Position numbers and translations under genes: made by a program. Shown piece by piece: positions 39,931-51,074 of a DNA stretch of 64,000 nucleotides (position 1 is the first letter of the stretch; every line of letters starts with the position of its first letter). The notes under the pieces were generated by a model, which made no database searches, was not told the origin of the DNA, and was given only the letters and a program-made list of their open reading frames with translations. This DNA comes from Acanthornis magna (taxonomy: Eukaryota; Chordata; Aves; Passeriformes; Acanthizidae): positions 62,001 through 126,000 of the forward strand of contig JAWUZG010001054.1 in assembly GCA_036785705.1 (NCBI GenBank), written 5' to 3'.

Positions 39931-40960
39931 TTTTTTAATTACAAATTGAAAAATCACTGCTTTTGTTTTAAGCTTATGAATATTTTTTTGAAATAACTGA
40001 AGTCTTTATTTTGATGCCCTTGCCCTTCCAGTTACATGTCTCTGGCTAGTTACATTCTTGCTGTATCATTTATTACATTCTTGACTGTCTCCCTTAAAAG
40101 TCTTCCTGATTGTCTAGAGGGCAAGAAATTTGTAAGAATTTCCTCACTCCTTTCTTAGTAGCTTCTTTCCCTTCTCTAATGTGTTGCCTGTGACTCCCTA
40201 ATATCTTCTTGCCTTGGGTCTGGAAACTTTAGTGTTTAATTTAGCCTCTATTTACCATCTTTTTCCATATGAAAACAGAAACAAATCTTCCTCAAACTGA
40301 TTGGGCTGAAAACTAGTGCACAGTGTTTCTCTGATCACTGATGACAATTTTATCCTGCCTGTGATGGGATAGTATGCTGCTACTCAATCCCTCTACCTCT
40401 TCTGCTTACCTTTGCTGTTCCTAAAATTCCTTTCTTCCAAATCTTTATTTTACAAAGTGATCTCATTTCCAAAGTGACCCCTTGAGTCCTCTCCAGAAGC
40501 CATCATTGGCTTACTTCTTCACATTAGCCGACAAAGATTTAATTTCAATTTTGCCAGTACACATAATACCCAAAGCAATATGTACTGCCTTATTATTTCT
40601 CTATATGTCAAAATATACTGATATATTGTAGGTCTAGATATAGACCAGCTATCAGAGCAGAGTTTCATTGGTTCGAGTAGAAGCATTCTTACAGTATTAG
40701 GTAGAAAATCATCCAGAAAACACTGTTGTTATCCAGAAGGTTATGAGCACCCCTCTTCTGCAACCCTGATTCTCACATTAACAGAATAAAAAATGTGCTT
40801 TATTTTCTTGCTTCGGGTGTCATGAACGTTAAACTCAGACAACAATATACCCTGATATATTACTCACTGGTTTTGCTAGCTCTCTGATTTTGTACCTTCA
40901 GAAATAGCAACAGTTTTTGCTCGAGACCCTGTTAGACAAACTGAACACACTTTGGCTGGT

Positions 40961-41053
40961 AAAAATAAATAAAATAAAATAAAATAAAATAAAATAAAAT
41001 AAAATAAAATAAAATAAAATAAAATAAAATAAAATAATAAAATAAAATAAAAT
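40961..41053. repeat. (TAAAA)n microsatellite
   Basis: About eighteen pentanucleotide units over 93 bases with one interruption (AATAAT near 41033). Its near-purity implies recent expansion. It could also be an expanded tail of a retroposon, but no retroposon body is recognised upstream. Confidence 0.95.
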
Positions 41054-43894
41054 TCCTGTGAAAGGAAACAGATTTTATCAAATTACTATGGCTTTCTTTT
41101 ATTATGTATTGTCATAATTTTCTGAATAATCTCACTCAGTTTTTCTCTACTTGTGACATCTAATATAGGTGCAATTTCTTCAAAGTAAGTCAAGAAATAA
41201 AAAGAGTACATAAACTAACACACTGGTCAAGAGTCCATGAATTTAGAAGCCATTATTTTCAAAAGACAACAGATAAGCCTGATAATGAGTTTAACAAAAT
41301 GAAGGGTGCAACTGCATCTTAAGGAAATTGATAAAGTAAGAAAGAAATCTACTATTCCTACATGTCCTTCTAATTTTTCATTTTAATCACATAATTTCAT
41401 CACTCTGAAAAAAAGACTTTTACTAAAATGAAGAAGAGTGACCTTTCTTTAGTGTACTTTCATTACAATTAAAATAATGTGACCTCAAGTAAAATAACAT
41501 TGTCAGATAACTTATTATTCAGTCCTTATTACTTCTGTGGGGTTGGTGTATTTTTTTCTTCAATATCTAGTCTTGTTTTAATTCAGTTGCTCACAATAGC
41601 AAATACCTTTTTAATTAGTAAATTTAAAAAGTGATTCTCAGAGCTTCTTATCTTTCCAGTTTTGTTATCCCATCTGTGCATGTCTTGAAAGGAGCTAACA
41701 TATGTATAATGCTAATTAATTTCCTACCACACTAGAACTGGTAAGCCAGGTATTCAAATCCTTTCCCCAATTCAAATACATTCTAAAGCTTAAAGTTACT
41801 AGTGCTAATGAGTAATTTGATTTACTTTAATTAAACTGTATATAATTGAGTTATATGAAGGCACTCTAGTAGTCTTTGAAAATACATCCAATAATAATAT
41901 TCACGGATTTAAGACAAATACTGTGTTACAAACATGGTTCAGTACATTGTAGAATCATAAAGGGATAATGCCTTCTAGAATCTTCCACTAGTCTCTATAA
42001 AAGATGATGATTTTTTTTAAAAAAACACAGAACAAACAATGAAGGGTAAAATTAACATGTGAGATTAATATATCTAATTTCGGATTGAACAGGAAAAGCT
42101 AGATTACACACTTGACAGCTACAACATAAACAGAGAACAATAAAAGCAATTTTCAAAAGGAATAAATTAGAAGCTGGTAGAAAAGAAAGAGTCAAAACAA
42201 AACTTAGTTATGCGAGCTGTTTCATATTTCCCTCAAAGGTTTGCATAAACTATTCAGGCAACAAATGAAAAATAATCAACATTTCTGTTACTACCGTCTC
42301 TACACATATTGCATATGTGCTGACATTCAAAGTCCATGTATATGCAAGCGGAAAATATAAACCCATTTTTCAAGTTTTATGAAAGTTTGAATATTTTATT
42401 CATTAGTAACAAAAAAAATTCATTTGTGAGCATCAAGCTGTAATTTGGATGCATTGGCTACAGTACACAGCTGCAGTGTGGTGTTCTACAGATATTGAGC
42501 CACACTTTTTACTTCAGCAAATCAAAAAAATTCTTGCACCCAATAATAAATGGTACAGCCTCTTCATAACTGTGCAGAAAGCCTTCCTTATGTAGTCCAC
42601 ATGAAATGCTGTTTCCATTAGGTAACTATTTTTGGCTTATATCTCCTTTATTCTTTTTTCTTCCTATTAAGAAAAAAGACTGATATACAAAACTAGTAGG
42701 TCCATTATTCTTAATTTTCCTTTATTAAAGTATTTGAGTAAAGCATAGGAATGATATGGATTTCTCTATATAACAAAAGTATGAGGAACCATTGAGGAAA
42801 AGTAGTAAGTTGTCATGTCAGCTACAATTGAAATTTTATCTGATTTCCTGCAGCTTGTAAAAACAAACAAAAACCCACCAAAAAAATCCCCCAAAAATGT
42901 CCCCAAAAATCCATTCTGAGTTCAGAGACTTACAAAAGGATGAATGAACCAGCCAATAAAAGTTTAAGAAATCTATTTATTTATAGCTTTCTCGAGTGTG
43001 CAAAGAGGAGATGATACGCCTAGAAAAATGTAATAAAAGTCAGCATCAGAGAGGAATAACTAAAAATTCAGGAAGGAGCATAAAATCAGATAACTGGAAT
43101 AGAGTTAAAAAGACGAGGTAGAGAAAAAATGGATGCTGTGTGTGGTCCGAACACTGCCACTTAACACAAGTTAGCAAACAGCCTTTTAAAAAAAACAAAA
43201 ACAAAAAATGAGAGTGTCATAAATGTGTTTGACCTGTCAAGCTATATTTTATATTTTTGATTTATTTGCAATGCAGCAATTAGTGGTTATGTATTTCAGT
43301 ATTTTTGCTACAATAGTTGGATAAATTTAGTATGTGGTTACATAGGGTAAGGTTCTTAGCTCCCTTCAGAAAAGTATGGGGAAATAAAGGCAAAGTGGAA
43401 ATACAGCCGACAGTCGACCATCAACAATGACAGATTGAAAGGAAACACTGGCTATTTCATAGGCTTACATTTTTTAGCAATATCAAAGTGTACTCTTGTC
43501 TTTACATCAACAGAGGATAAAAGGAATGTATCAAGGACTTCAGCTTGACAGGTATTAACTCGGAATACCACACAGCTGGTACAAGTCCAGAAGATTCCTA
43601 CAACATCTGCATGATAACTTCATAGCAGAGTTACTAAGGGAGCCACCTAGGAAAGATGTCCTCCTTGATTTGTTGCATTTTAGGAGAGAGTCTTGGAACT
43701 GAAGTGGCAACTGGTCTTGGGCACAGCAAACATGAAGCAATACAGTTTAAAATCTCTGTTAACAGGAAAAAGTCCCAGTAAAACGCAGAGCTAGACAAGA
43801 GGAGAGCAGAGTTCAGGTGGCTCAGGGAACTAGTTGGTGAGATCCTTGGAAAACATTTTAGAAGGTGTTGGGGTCCATCAGTGCAGCTCACTTT

Positions 43895-44447
43895 TCAAGC
43901 ACTCTTAGAAGCACAGGAGCTGCTAAGCTGAATATGAGTCAGCAGTGCCCTGGTAGCCAGGAGGGTGAGCCATGTCCTGGGGCCACCAGGCCCAGCATGG
44001 CCAGCCAGGCAATGGAAGGGATTGTCCCACTCTGCTCTGCAATTGGGTGGCATCATCTTGAGTCCTGGGGACAGTTTTGGGTACCGCAATGTAAGAAAGA
44101 CATTTAGCTATTACAGAGTGTCCGTAAGGATGCTGAGGAGCCTTGAGGGGGTGCAATGGGAGGAATGGCTCAGGTCATTTGGTCTGCTCGCCCTGGAGAG
44201 GAGGAGTCTGAGGGGAGACTTCACTGCAGTCTGCAACTTCTTTGTGAGGAAAAGCGGAATTATAAGCACTGCTCTTTTCCCTCTGTGTTGACCAGCGACA
44301 GGATACAAGGGAATGGTATGAAGTCGTGTCAAGGGAAGTTTTGGTTGGGTATCAGGAAAAAGGTCCTTCCACCAGAGGGTGTTTGGGCACTGGAACAGGC
44401 TAACCAGGGCAGTGGCCACAGCACCAAGCCTGACTGAATTATTAAAA
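43895..44447 (+). mobile_element. CR1 LINE, first segment of a split copy
   Basis: The plus strand encodes the ORF2 C-terminal region in pieces: KLNMSQQCPGSQEGEPC, EGIVPLCSAIGWHHLES, PQCKKDI, and then an ARPGEEESEGRL frame corresponding to '[11 protein letters not shown]'. The nucleotide match to CR1 runs to the block GCACCAAGCCTGACTGAATT and stops at 44447. There an LTR interrupts it, and the CR1 resumes at 45130. The frame is broken by several stops. Confidence 0.88.
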
Positions 44448-45129
44448 TGCAGATATAGATCTAATATTGATATCCACCTGAGACGGACAAAGATTCTCTA
44501 ACTTCTTAAGGTTAGAAAGTGTATGTTTATTTCAGCACCGGAAAGCTGCAGGGATAGCTCCCAAATGTATAACTCCAAAGTAACAATACAACACAGAACT
44601 TATTTATCTATCACAAAAATGCATGTTTAAAATACAGATCCATATTCATAGCATAAGCACCTCCCATTCCCTGCTTCATATGGAAATTACCAAAAAGTCA
44701 TTAAGCATGTGCAGCTCCTGCAATGGAATTGAGTCAGTGGTCGTTAATTTGAGTCTGAGGGCTGCTTTGGATGAAGTAATATGAGTCTTCATCAGTGTGA
44801 CCTTCTTACTTCGTTGGTTTTTGACAATATATTTGACCCTGGAAAACTCCCAATGCTCTCTTCTATTGCTTCTAGGTAGGTTGCATCTGGGCAAAATTTG
44901 TAACTGTCTAGGCTCTCCTTTGACCCTCTTTTCTTAAGATTATTAATTGTCTATTCTAAGCACAGCTGAGTAAATATCAAATAATCAAAGGGCTACTCTG
45001 CCTTTAATCATTAATTTCTTTCTAACTGAGTTCTACGTCTTTTTCTATTCTAGTTGATTTTAACAGAACTAACTTTTATCGAAAATCTCTACATTTAAGT
45101 GTCTAAAAAAACCCCCTATGTTTCAGACA
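44448..45129 (-). mobile_element. ERV solo LTR inserted in a CR1, minus strand
   Basis: Read on the minus strand the element starts TGTCTGAAACATAGGGGG at 45129 and ends near ATATCTGCA at 44448, giving TG...CA termini and 682 bases. A poly(A) signal AATAAA (plus-strand TTTATT at 44526-44531) sits in the context GGTGCTGAAATAAACATAC. A CTTTGTCCGTCTCAGG block follows near the 3' end, the layout of an LTR R/U5. It separates two consecutive parts of one CR1, which dates it as the younger insertion. No clean target-site duplication was seen. Exact ends may be off by a few bases. Confidence 0.78.
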
Positions 45130-45265
45130 CAGCTCAAGAAGTAGCTGGACAACTTTCTCAGACATATGGTGTGAGCTTGTGCAGGGCTGCGAATTTATTG
45201 GACTCAATGACCTTGTGAGTCTCTTCCAACTCAGCATATTCTTGGATTCTATGAGTTGTCTAAAG
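45130..45265 (+). mobile_element. CR1 LINE, second segment (3' tail) of the split copy
   Basis: CAGCTCAAGAAGTAGCTGG continues the CR1 from the point where the 43895 segment stops. CAGACATATGGTGTGAGCTT and TTGGACTCAATGACCTTGTG follow, then TCTTCCAACTCAGCATATTC and a decayed octamer tail ending GATTCTATGA. Confidence 0.9.
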
Positions 45266-48230
45266 CTAGAGGTACATTTCAAGGAACATAGAATTGAACT
45301 AATTTTCCCATACCAAAAGAATGCAGAAATCAATCTTCTTTGTTGCTATGCACCAATACAGATTACCTGATTTGCACTCTAAAAACCATGTGTATACAAC
45401 CCCACCAGAAAAGCATAATGACAGCCATCCGAGTGATTGACATGGCAACATTAACATTTTCTAGTGGTAATAAAGGAAAAGCTATCACAGGTCACATTTT
45501 GAATTCAACACACACTAAACAGCATTTCAAAACCTTGAGTTTGCTGTTCTTCTTGATCTAATGCCAAGAAAGCTATATTTTCAATTCCTTATATCAAAGT
45601 TTATGAAAAGAAAAACAAATTTCTACAACTTGCTGTAATCTGAGATAAATCAGAAAAAAAAAGAACAATCTAAAATAACTTCAAATGTCTTCAATAAATT
45701 TCTTTAAAGCCATATGGAGACCCCAGAAATACAGAAAACATATTTTCCTTACATTCATCACAGTACAAGTCCTAGTAATATAAATACAATTGGCATTTAG
45801 TCCACAATGTGAATGCAACAACCAAGTGAAACTGAGAAACTTTCTGGTGATTTTATTTAGAAGAATTTCAGACACTGTGATGGAAGTGTATGGAGTGTAT
45901 ACAGCATGTTAATGTTATATTCTGGTCTGTAGGTCCTTAACATAAGGTAATAGTCATCTAAAGTCTTAAATAAATAAAACAGATCCTTATATTCCCCATC
46001 TGAATTCATCTCAAGGTAATTCTTTGTTTAAAAGACCTGTTTGTATTAGTGTATTTCTACCTTTCAAGGAATAATATACCTGAAACTCTGATTTTGAACT
46101 CTGTAGCTGGACATTCCTCCTTTGAGTGGGGACATGGTTACTCCAGGAGACTGAGGGAAAGAGATTTGCCTATGGTCATTTGTATGGAGGAGTAACATCA
46201 GTCTTTCCTCTTACTCTCCTTTTGGTTTGTGGTTTTTGTTGGTGGTGGTTTTTGGTTTGGTTTCTTTTTTTTAATATAACTTTTGCTGTACTGCATACCA
46301 TGCTGTTACAGTGTCCACCAAAACACTTCTTTGAGAAGTTTCATTACATTTCTTAAAATAAAGGAAAAATGCTACGTATGAGTGCTTCCAACTACAGACG
46401 TGAACCCACAATATGTTAGCAGCGTGGAAGCTCATCTTCCATTGTGTTACTCGGAGTCACTGAAGCTGCAAAAGCCCCACAATAAATGGTACTTTGAAAG
46501 ATGTTTAATTTTTAAAGCAATACACAGAGAAGTTAGTAACAGGGCTGATATGAAGGTAAGGCAGATGCACTGGAAGAGCATTTAGGTAGGCAAATGTCAG
46601 AGTCCGGTACTCTCTCACCAGATCCTATGAGATATTCCACATGTGGAAGCTGTGATCACTAATAGCAACTTTACTCATTTGAAGACATCTGATATTACAT
46701 GGGATTTTGGATTTTACAGAGTGATACAAAAACCACCATAAAAATATACAATACTGTTAGCAAAAGATAGCAATCGCAAGGCACAGGTGAGATACCATAC
46801 CAGTGTGACTCCCATTACCATTCCCTGTCAGCTACTCACCATCACAACCCTGAGTGACTTCAGTCTCTGGGAAGGCACGCCAGCCGAAAGAATGGCTGAA
46901 GCCAGCTGGAGCCCATTGCTCTCTTTGAAGTTCTTTTCTAGTCTTCTGGATTTTATGCTCTGCATTTGGCTGAGTCTCATATTCACTCCTCCTATGCTGG
47001 GCTGGCTAATTAGGGAGACATTTATGCTCATTTAATGAACTCAATGAGAATATTTTACACCACTGCTCCACTCTACTGTCGTAGAGAGAGTTGATGATAC
47101 ACAGGAAATCTGCCTTAGTGGAGTGATACAGAATATATATCGCACAACACAATACAGATGTAAGCCATACAAAACCTTTCACCTGAAATGAAGGTCACTT
47201 TTTGGTCCCTTTTGTTTTGAGATAAAATGAGGGATTTTTTTTTCGACATCTGTGTTGTCACACCCTGCATTTTTCCCTGAGCTTAAAGAGGATCCTCCTG
47301 AGCATCTCATTCATCTGAGGCTAGCACATGGACTGAGAGCTGAAAATACAACTAAGGCCAACACAGTTTTCAGTTAAATGGGGAGGAGCTTTATAGATTT
47401 GATTTTATTTAAGCACCAACCCAAACAATTTGTTTAGCTTCTGCCCAGAATGATCCCCTCCTCTTCTCTCCAAGGTTTTGCCAATACTTTGAGCTGGCTC
47501 TGTAATGTGTCATGGCAGTGCCTGCATGCCTTGATCCTACACTTTCTTTTTAAATCCTCAGGGACAAGTGTGAATAAAAAATCCCTGTGTTGTGACCTGA
47601 AGAATTTGTGCTCTCTTTAGTGTGTTGAAGAAAACTGCCTTAGATTTGAAACTGGAATGCAAAGGATTTCAGATAGTTAAAGGCATATCCACTTCAGGCT
47701 AGCTCATTGATCTCAAGTCAGCTGTCGTTACAGAATTCTGCAGAAGGGAATGATGTCTAGTTACAGAAGTCCTTAAAGCGTCAGTGTCCTGTATGTCAGA
47801 GTGCATAGTGCAGCCGACAACAGAAATACAGAAGAGAGCCTGAATTGTGGCAGGACTTTGGATGAATGGATGTCAGGGACAATCAGAGAAAAACCTTGGA
47901 AGTGGCTGGAAAGGGCACAGCAAGAAGTGAAGTCCAGAGCTGGGAGCATGTGGATGAAGAGTTGTCTTCTAAGGGTAGTCATGATCTCAAATTCTGCCCG
48001 AGGATTTCTTGCTTCCCAAATAATACTTATTAAGCTCCTGCTTGTAGATGGAGTGTTTGTCCGACAAACAGGATTTCTTTCCTCTTTGCCCTTTCTTATA
48101 TTTCTGGACAGTTATTTATTGGGGACCTTCTTGCTGGGCCAACAAAGTTGAAATTGAGAAAATAAAAAAGCTGTTCCTCTCATCTCAGCTTGTTCAAGTA
48201 TCATTTAAATCTTCATTGTCTTTCTGAAGA
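45266..48230. other. Non-coding stretch upstream of the gene
   Basis: No gene, RNA or named repeat recognised. The block at 46780-47040 is more complex than its surroundings but has no recognised function. GC content rises gradually toward the gene at 48.3 kb. Confidence 0.5.
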
Positions 48231-48287
48231 CTTAGACACTAGACAGCAGAATGGCACAGCTCGGGCGTGGCCCTGTATGACAGTGGC

Positions 48288-48360
48288 CCATTGTGATGCA
48301 GTGCCCTACAAAACAGAGGCCATTGTGACACGGGGCCATTGTGACAGTGAGGGTATTTAA
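48288..48360 (+). promoter_or_regulatory. Predicted promoter: triple CCATTGTGA boxes and TATTTAA box
   Basis: CCATTGTGA occurs exactly at 48288-48296, 48320-48328 and 48336-48344, giving spacings of 32 and 16 bases. The last two copies extend to CCATTGTGACA. A TATA-like TATTTAA follows at 48354-48360. This predicts transcription from about 48385-48390 and a 5' leader of roughly 85 bases to the ATG at 48471. CATTGT resembles the core bound by HMG-box (SOX-type) factors, and TGACA resembles a TALE homeodomain half-site. Which factor binds is unknown. Confidence 0.65.
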
Positions 48361-48470
48361 GGAGCAGAGAGCCCTGGGGTTCCCAGTCCTAGGAGAGCAA
48401 TTCTCTCAGGAGGCAGCAGCTCTCCAGGGTAACACCGGCAGGTCTGTGGCAGAGGACACCGAAAACAGCC

Positions 48471-50594
48471 ATGGAGGAGGAGCAGCCAGCAGCAGAGCCA
48501 GCACAGGTGAGTACCATGTTTGCATCAGCTTCCCTGAGCAGGGATGCAGGTGCAGGGACAGGCCACCAGCACTAAGGGGAACAGCAGGACCAGGCAGGGC
48601 TGACCGTGCGTGTTGAGTGCCACCAAAGCACTTCATGGCTGTGGGGGCACGGACCTGTTTTGAAGGAGGTTATTGTGTCTTTCTAGAGGAGGCCTTCAGA
48701 GGAGCCACACAGGAGCTTCCAGGCCCACGGCTCCTGGGAAGCCACCCTGCCACAGCAGCAGGATAGCCTGCAGGGCAGAGAGCCATGGAGCCAAGGACAG
48801 GGCTCCTCCCTGAGGCGCTCCGGGGGGCTCCGTGACACACCTGGGCAGGTGAGTGCCAACACCAGAATGGCATGGCCTGCGACAGCAGAGGATAGGGCCA
48901 CAAGCCTCCCATGGACGATTGACTACACTGCACCAGAGCAGTCACGGCTGACACGTAGGAGGTTCGCTGTGGGCACCATAGACAATACTGTGATACTGGA
49001 GCAGCTGGGAGCCCAAGCTTCAACCAGGGAGTCAGTGGCCTTGACCGAGGCGCAGGAGTGTGAAGGCGCCGTTGGTCCATGGCTGTGGGAGGAAAAGCAG
49101 TGGGAATATGGCCTTGATTTTGAGCTCTCTGAGGAGGAATGGGAAGATGCAATACACGCAGATCTATGGCAAAGGACAAATGACATCGGGTCAGCTCCTG
49201 CCCATCCCCTCGTCAATTCCTTGGGCCTGGAGGGCAGCAAAGACTTCTACATTGGTCCCAAGGAAGGTCCCAGCTGCCCCACAGATGACAGAACAATACC
49301 AATGGCCACACCAGAAGGATCTCAGGAGCAGGAATGTCGATTGGATGAAGACCATGAAAGAGAAGATGGCACAGCCATTGTCACCCCAGCAGCTCAGGAA
49401 GAGCCCTCTTTGGTGTGGGAGCTGGTAGCAGCTGGCCCAGAACCAGGCCAGGCCCACTCCTGCACAATCCCTTTCTCTGCATTCCTGGATGCCCTGTTTG
49501 AAGGGAACCAGATGTGGCATAGGAAGTCAATGAGTGTTCTAAATGCCTTAACTGCTGCCCAAGACAAAGGAGAGCAAAAGAGGCAGCAGCCAACAGGCTG
49601 CAAAGAGGCTATGCCAGAGGGAGCCCAGTCTGCCAGGGCTGAGGGCCTGGGCAAGGAGGAACCTGTGAAACAGGGCCCTGGCCAGCAGCCGCAAGAAGAG
49701 CTGGACCTGCAACTGAGCCTGAAGGAAACAACAGAAGAAGGAACAGATGCAGGATGTGCCTTCAGATCTCCTTCCCCCACAGTCATCGATGCCCTGGCTC
49801 GGGAGCGACGGATGTCCTTCATCAAGAGCGTCCCAAGGGCTCTGCCAAGGGCCTTCAGTGCAACACATGGGGCAGGAGAGCAGGAACAGCAGCCACCCAT
49901 ATCCTGTGCACTGGATCTGGAGTCAGCTCAGCATACCTTCAGTGAGTTCATGAGCAAGGCTGCAATTTTGATCCAGAGACCCAACAGGCAGACAGAAGAG
50001 CAAGAACACAGCACGGATGCAACACGGGCAGTAACAGGCAAAGCAGCAGGGGCAGTGAGGCCGGGACATGTGCCACACAGCCCCACAGCTGATGATGGCC
50101 CGGCTCTCCCAGACATAGGCCAGTACATCCCAGATGAGATCCTGAGCAGAGCTGTTATTGTGATCCAGGGATCTGAGGAGCACACGGAAGAACAAAGGGA
50201 TGTGGAACAAGGCCCTGACGAAGGGATGAGAGTAACAGCCCCAGCAGGAGGGGCAGAGAGCCCAGGACATACCAGGCACAGTTGCACAGCTGATGCTCCA
50301 GTATTTCTGGATGCAAAAGACTACTATCAGACAGAGGTAGTTAAAAAGGCTGTGCTTGTGGTCCAGAAACCCTTTGAACACCCACAGGAGCAGCAGGACC
50401 AGGAACTGAGCCCCGAAGAATCAATAGCTGCAGAAAGACCTGCAGGACATGCCCAAGGCCAAGCACATGAGACACACATCTCCCCACCTGATGCTGTGGT
50501 GTGGGTGGATGCAAAAGACTGTTATCGGACTGAGGTTGTTAAGAAGGCCATTCTTATGACCCAGGAACCGTTCAAATACCCCGAAGAAGAGTAG
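48471..50594 (+). CDS. Predicted two-exon gene for a 647-residue repeat protein of unknown function
   Basis: Model: exon 1 48471-48506, exon 2 48687-50594, phase-0 splice. The ATG has G at -3 and +4 (strong Kozak). Exon 2 is open for 636 codons ending in TAG, far beyond chance for this composition. The protein is acidic and rich in E, Q, A and P, with no signal peptide or membrane segment seen. From about residue 270 it consists of diverged modules. Most start PGxxHS-x-T and lead to an [FVILW][LIV]D[AI] core, near residues 278, 378, 487, 553 and 619. Four carry [SK][RK]A[VAI][LI]x[VIT]Q followed by an E/Q-rich end. The last modules are spaced exactly 66 residues (490, 556, 622), the previous one 64, and the first two cores 100. 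The final module stops right after its EEE end. No enzyme motif or known family was recognised. If splicing does not occur, the first in-frame ATG is at 48867 and gives 575 residues. Neighbours are only transposons. Confidence 0.75.
48507..48686 (+). other. Predicted intron 1 of the repeat-protein gene
   Basis: The donor CAG|GTGAGT at 48507 is near consensus. The acceptor TATTGTGTCTTTCTAG ends at 48686 after a pyrimidine-rich tract. The 180 bases are a multiple of three but contain an in-frame TAA at 48573-48575, and the acceptor TAG is also in frame, so the segment cannot be coding read-through. Removal joins 12 codons of exon 1 to exon 2 in phase 0. Confidence 0.7.
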
Positions 50595-50757
50595 GAGCAC
50601 AAAGGAAGCATGGATGGTACAATAATCTGGGTATTTGCTTTGATGACACAGACAAGAGTGTTTGTACCGTCACTGTAAACTTCCTTCAGGAGAAAACCTC
50701 CATACTGTTCCATTTCCTTTTGTGAACTGACCATTCTCAGTGTTCAGTGTTCATGAC

Positions 50758-51070
50758 TGTCAGAACCACGCTATTCACCAAGCATCGGAGTCACACCCCT
50801 GTCCACGCTTGCAGCCCCCACACTCCACCTGCCAACTGAAAATCAATGTGGCATTGTGAGAGCCATGTTAATAACACCCTGTGTGTCTCTCCAACTCCTT
50901 CCTTCTTTTTCTTCCTTTGCTTCTGCCTTTTCTGTCTCTTAGGGCCTTTTTCTTTGGTTTTCCTTATCAATAAACACTTCACAAGTGTAATATTGATCTA
51001 ATGTTTGTGTCTAATTTCATTTTAGGAATCTGGTAAGATTCCTCCCCCCATCTCACGTTGGGATGGGACA
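50758..51070 (+). mobile_element. Candidate ERV LTR overlapping the 3' UTR of the repeat-protein gene
   Basis: A tRNA-Leu-type primer binding site starts at 51075, so an LTR should end just before it; the sequence there is GGGATGGGACA, a proper CA end at 51070. Inside are a possible weak TATA-like TTAATAA near 50868 and AATAAA at 50969-50974, as expected for U3-R-U5. The 5' end is a guess: TGTCAGAACCACG at 50758 gives a 313-base LTR. It could begin elsewhere, up to the stop codon at 50594. Confidence 0.5.
50969..50974 (+). terminator. Poly(A) signal AATAAA
   Basis: AATAAA lies 375 bases after the stop codon at 50594. It is followed within 40 bases by a GT-rich tract (AATGTTTGTGTCTAATTTC), as expected for a cleavage site near 50990. 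It is the first good signal downstream of the gene and probably ends its transcript. It also sits in the right place to be the signal of the candidate LTR. Confidence 0.7.
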
Positions 51071-51074
51071 TCTT

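Larger units (their letters stand above)
36601..43894. other. AT-rich non-coding stretch
   Basis: No gene or confident transposon. Features inside (T10G16 run, TTG and TAAAA microsatellites, a perfect hairpin near 38.7 kb, AT repeats near 39.9 kb) are listed separately. The remainder looks like unique gene-desert or intron DNA with very low GC. Confidence 0.55.

Noticed and set aside
48670..50381. Antisense open frames of 100-170 codons on the minus strand
   Set aside because: They are shadows of the long plus-strand exon; none has a promoter, splice or repeat logic of its own, while the plus frame shows module conservation at protein level.
48240..51070. The whole gene unit as one giant LTR carrying an accessory open frame
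   Set aside because: The TATA-like box is 2.6 kb before the poly(A) signal and an intron lies between, which would require an implausibly long R region; a gene next to a short LTR fits better.
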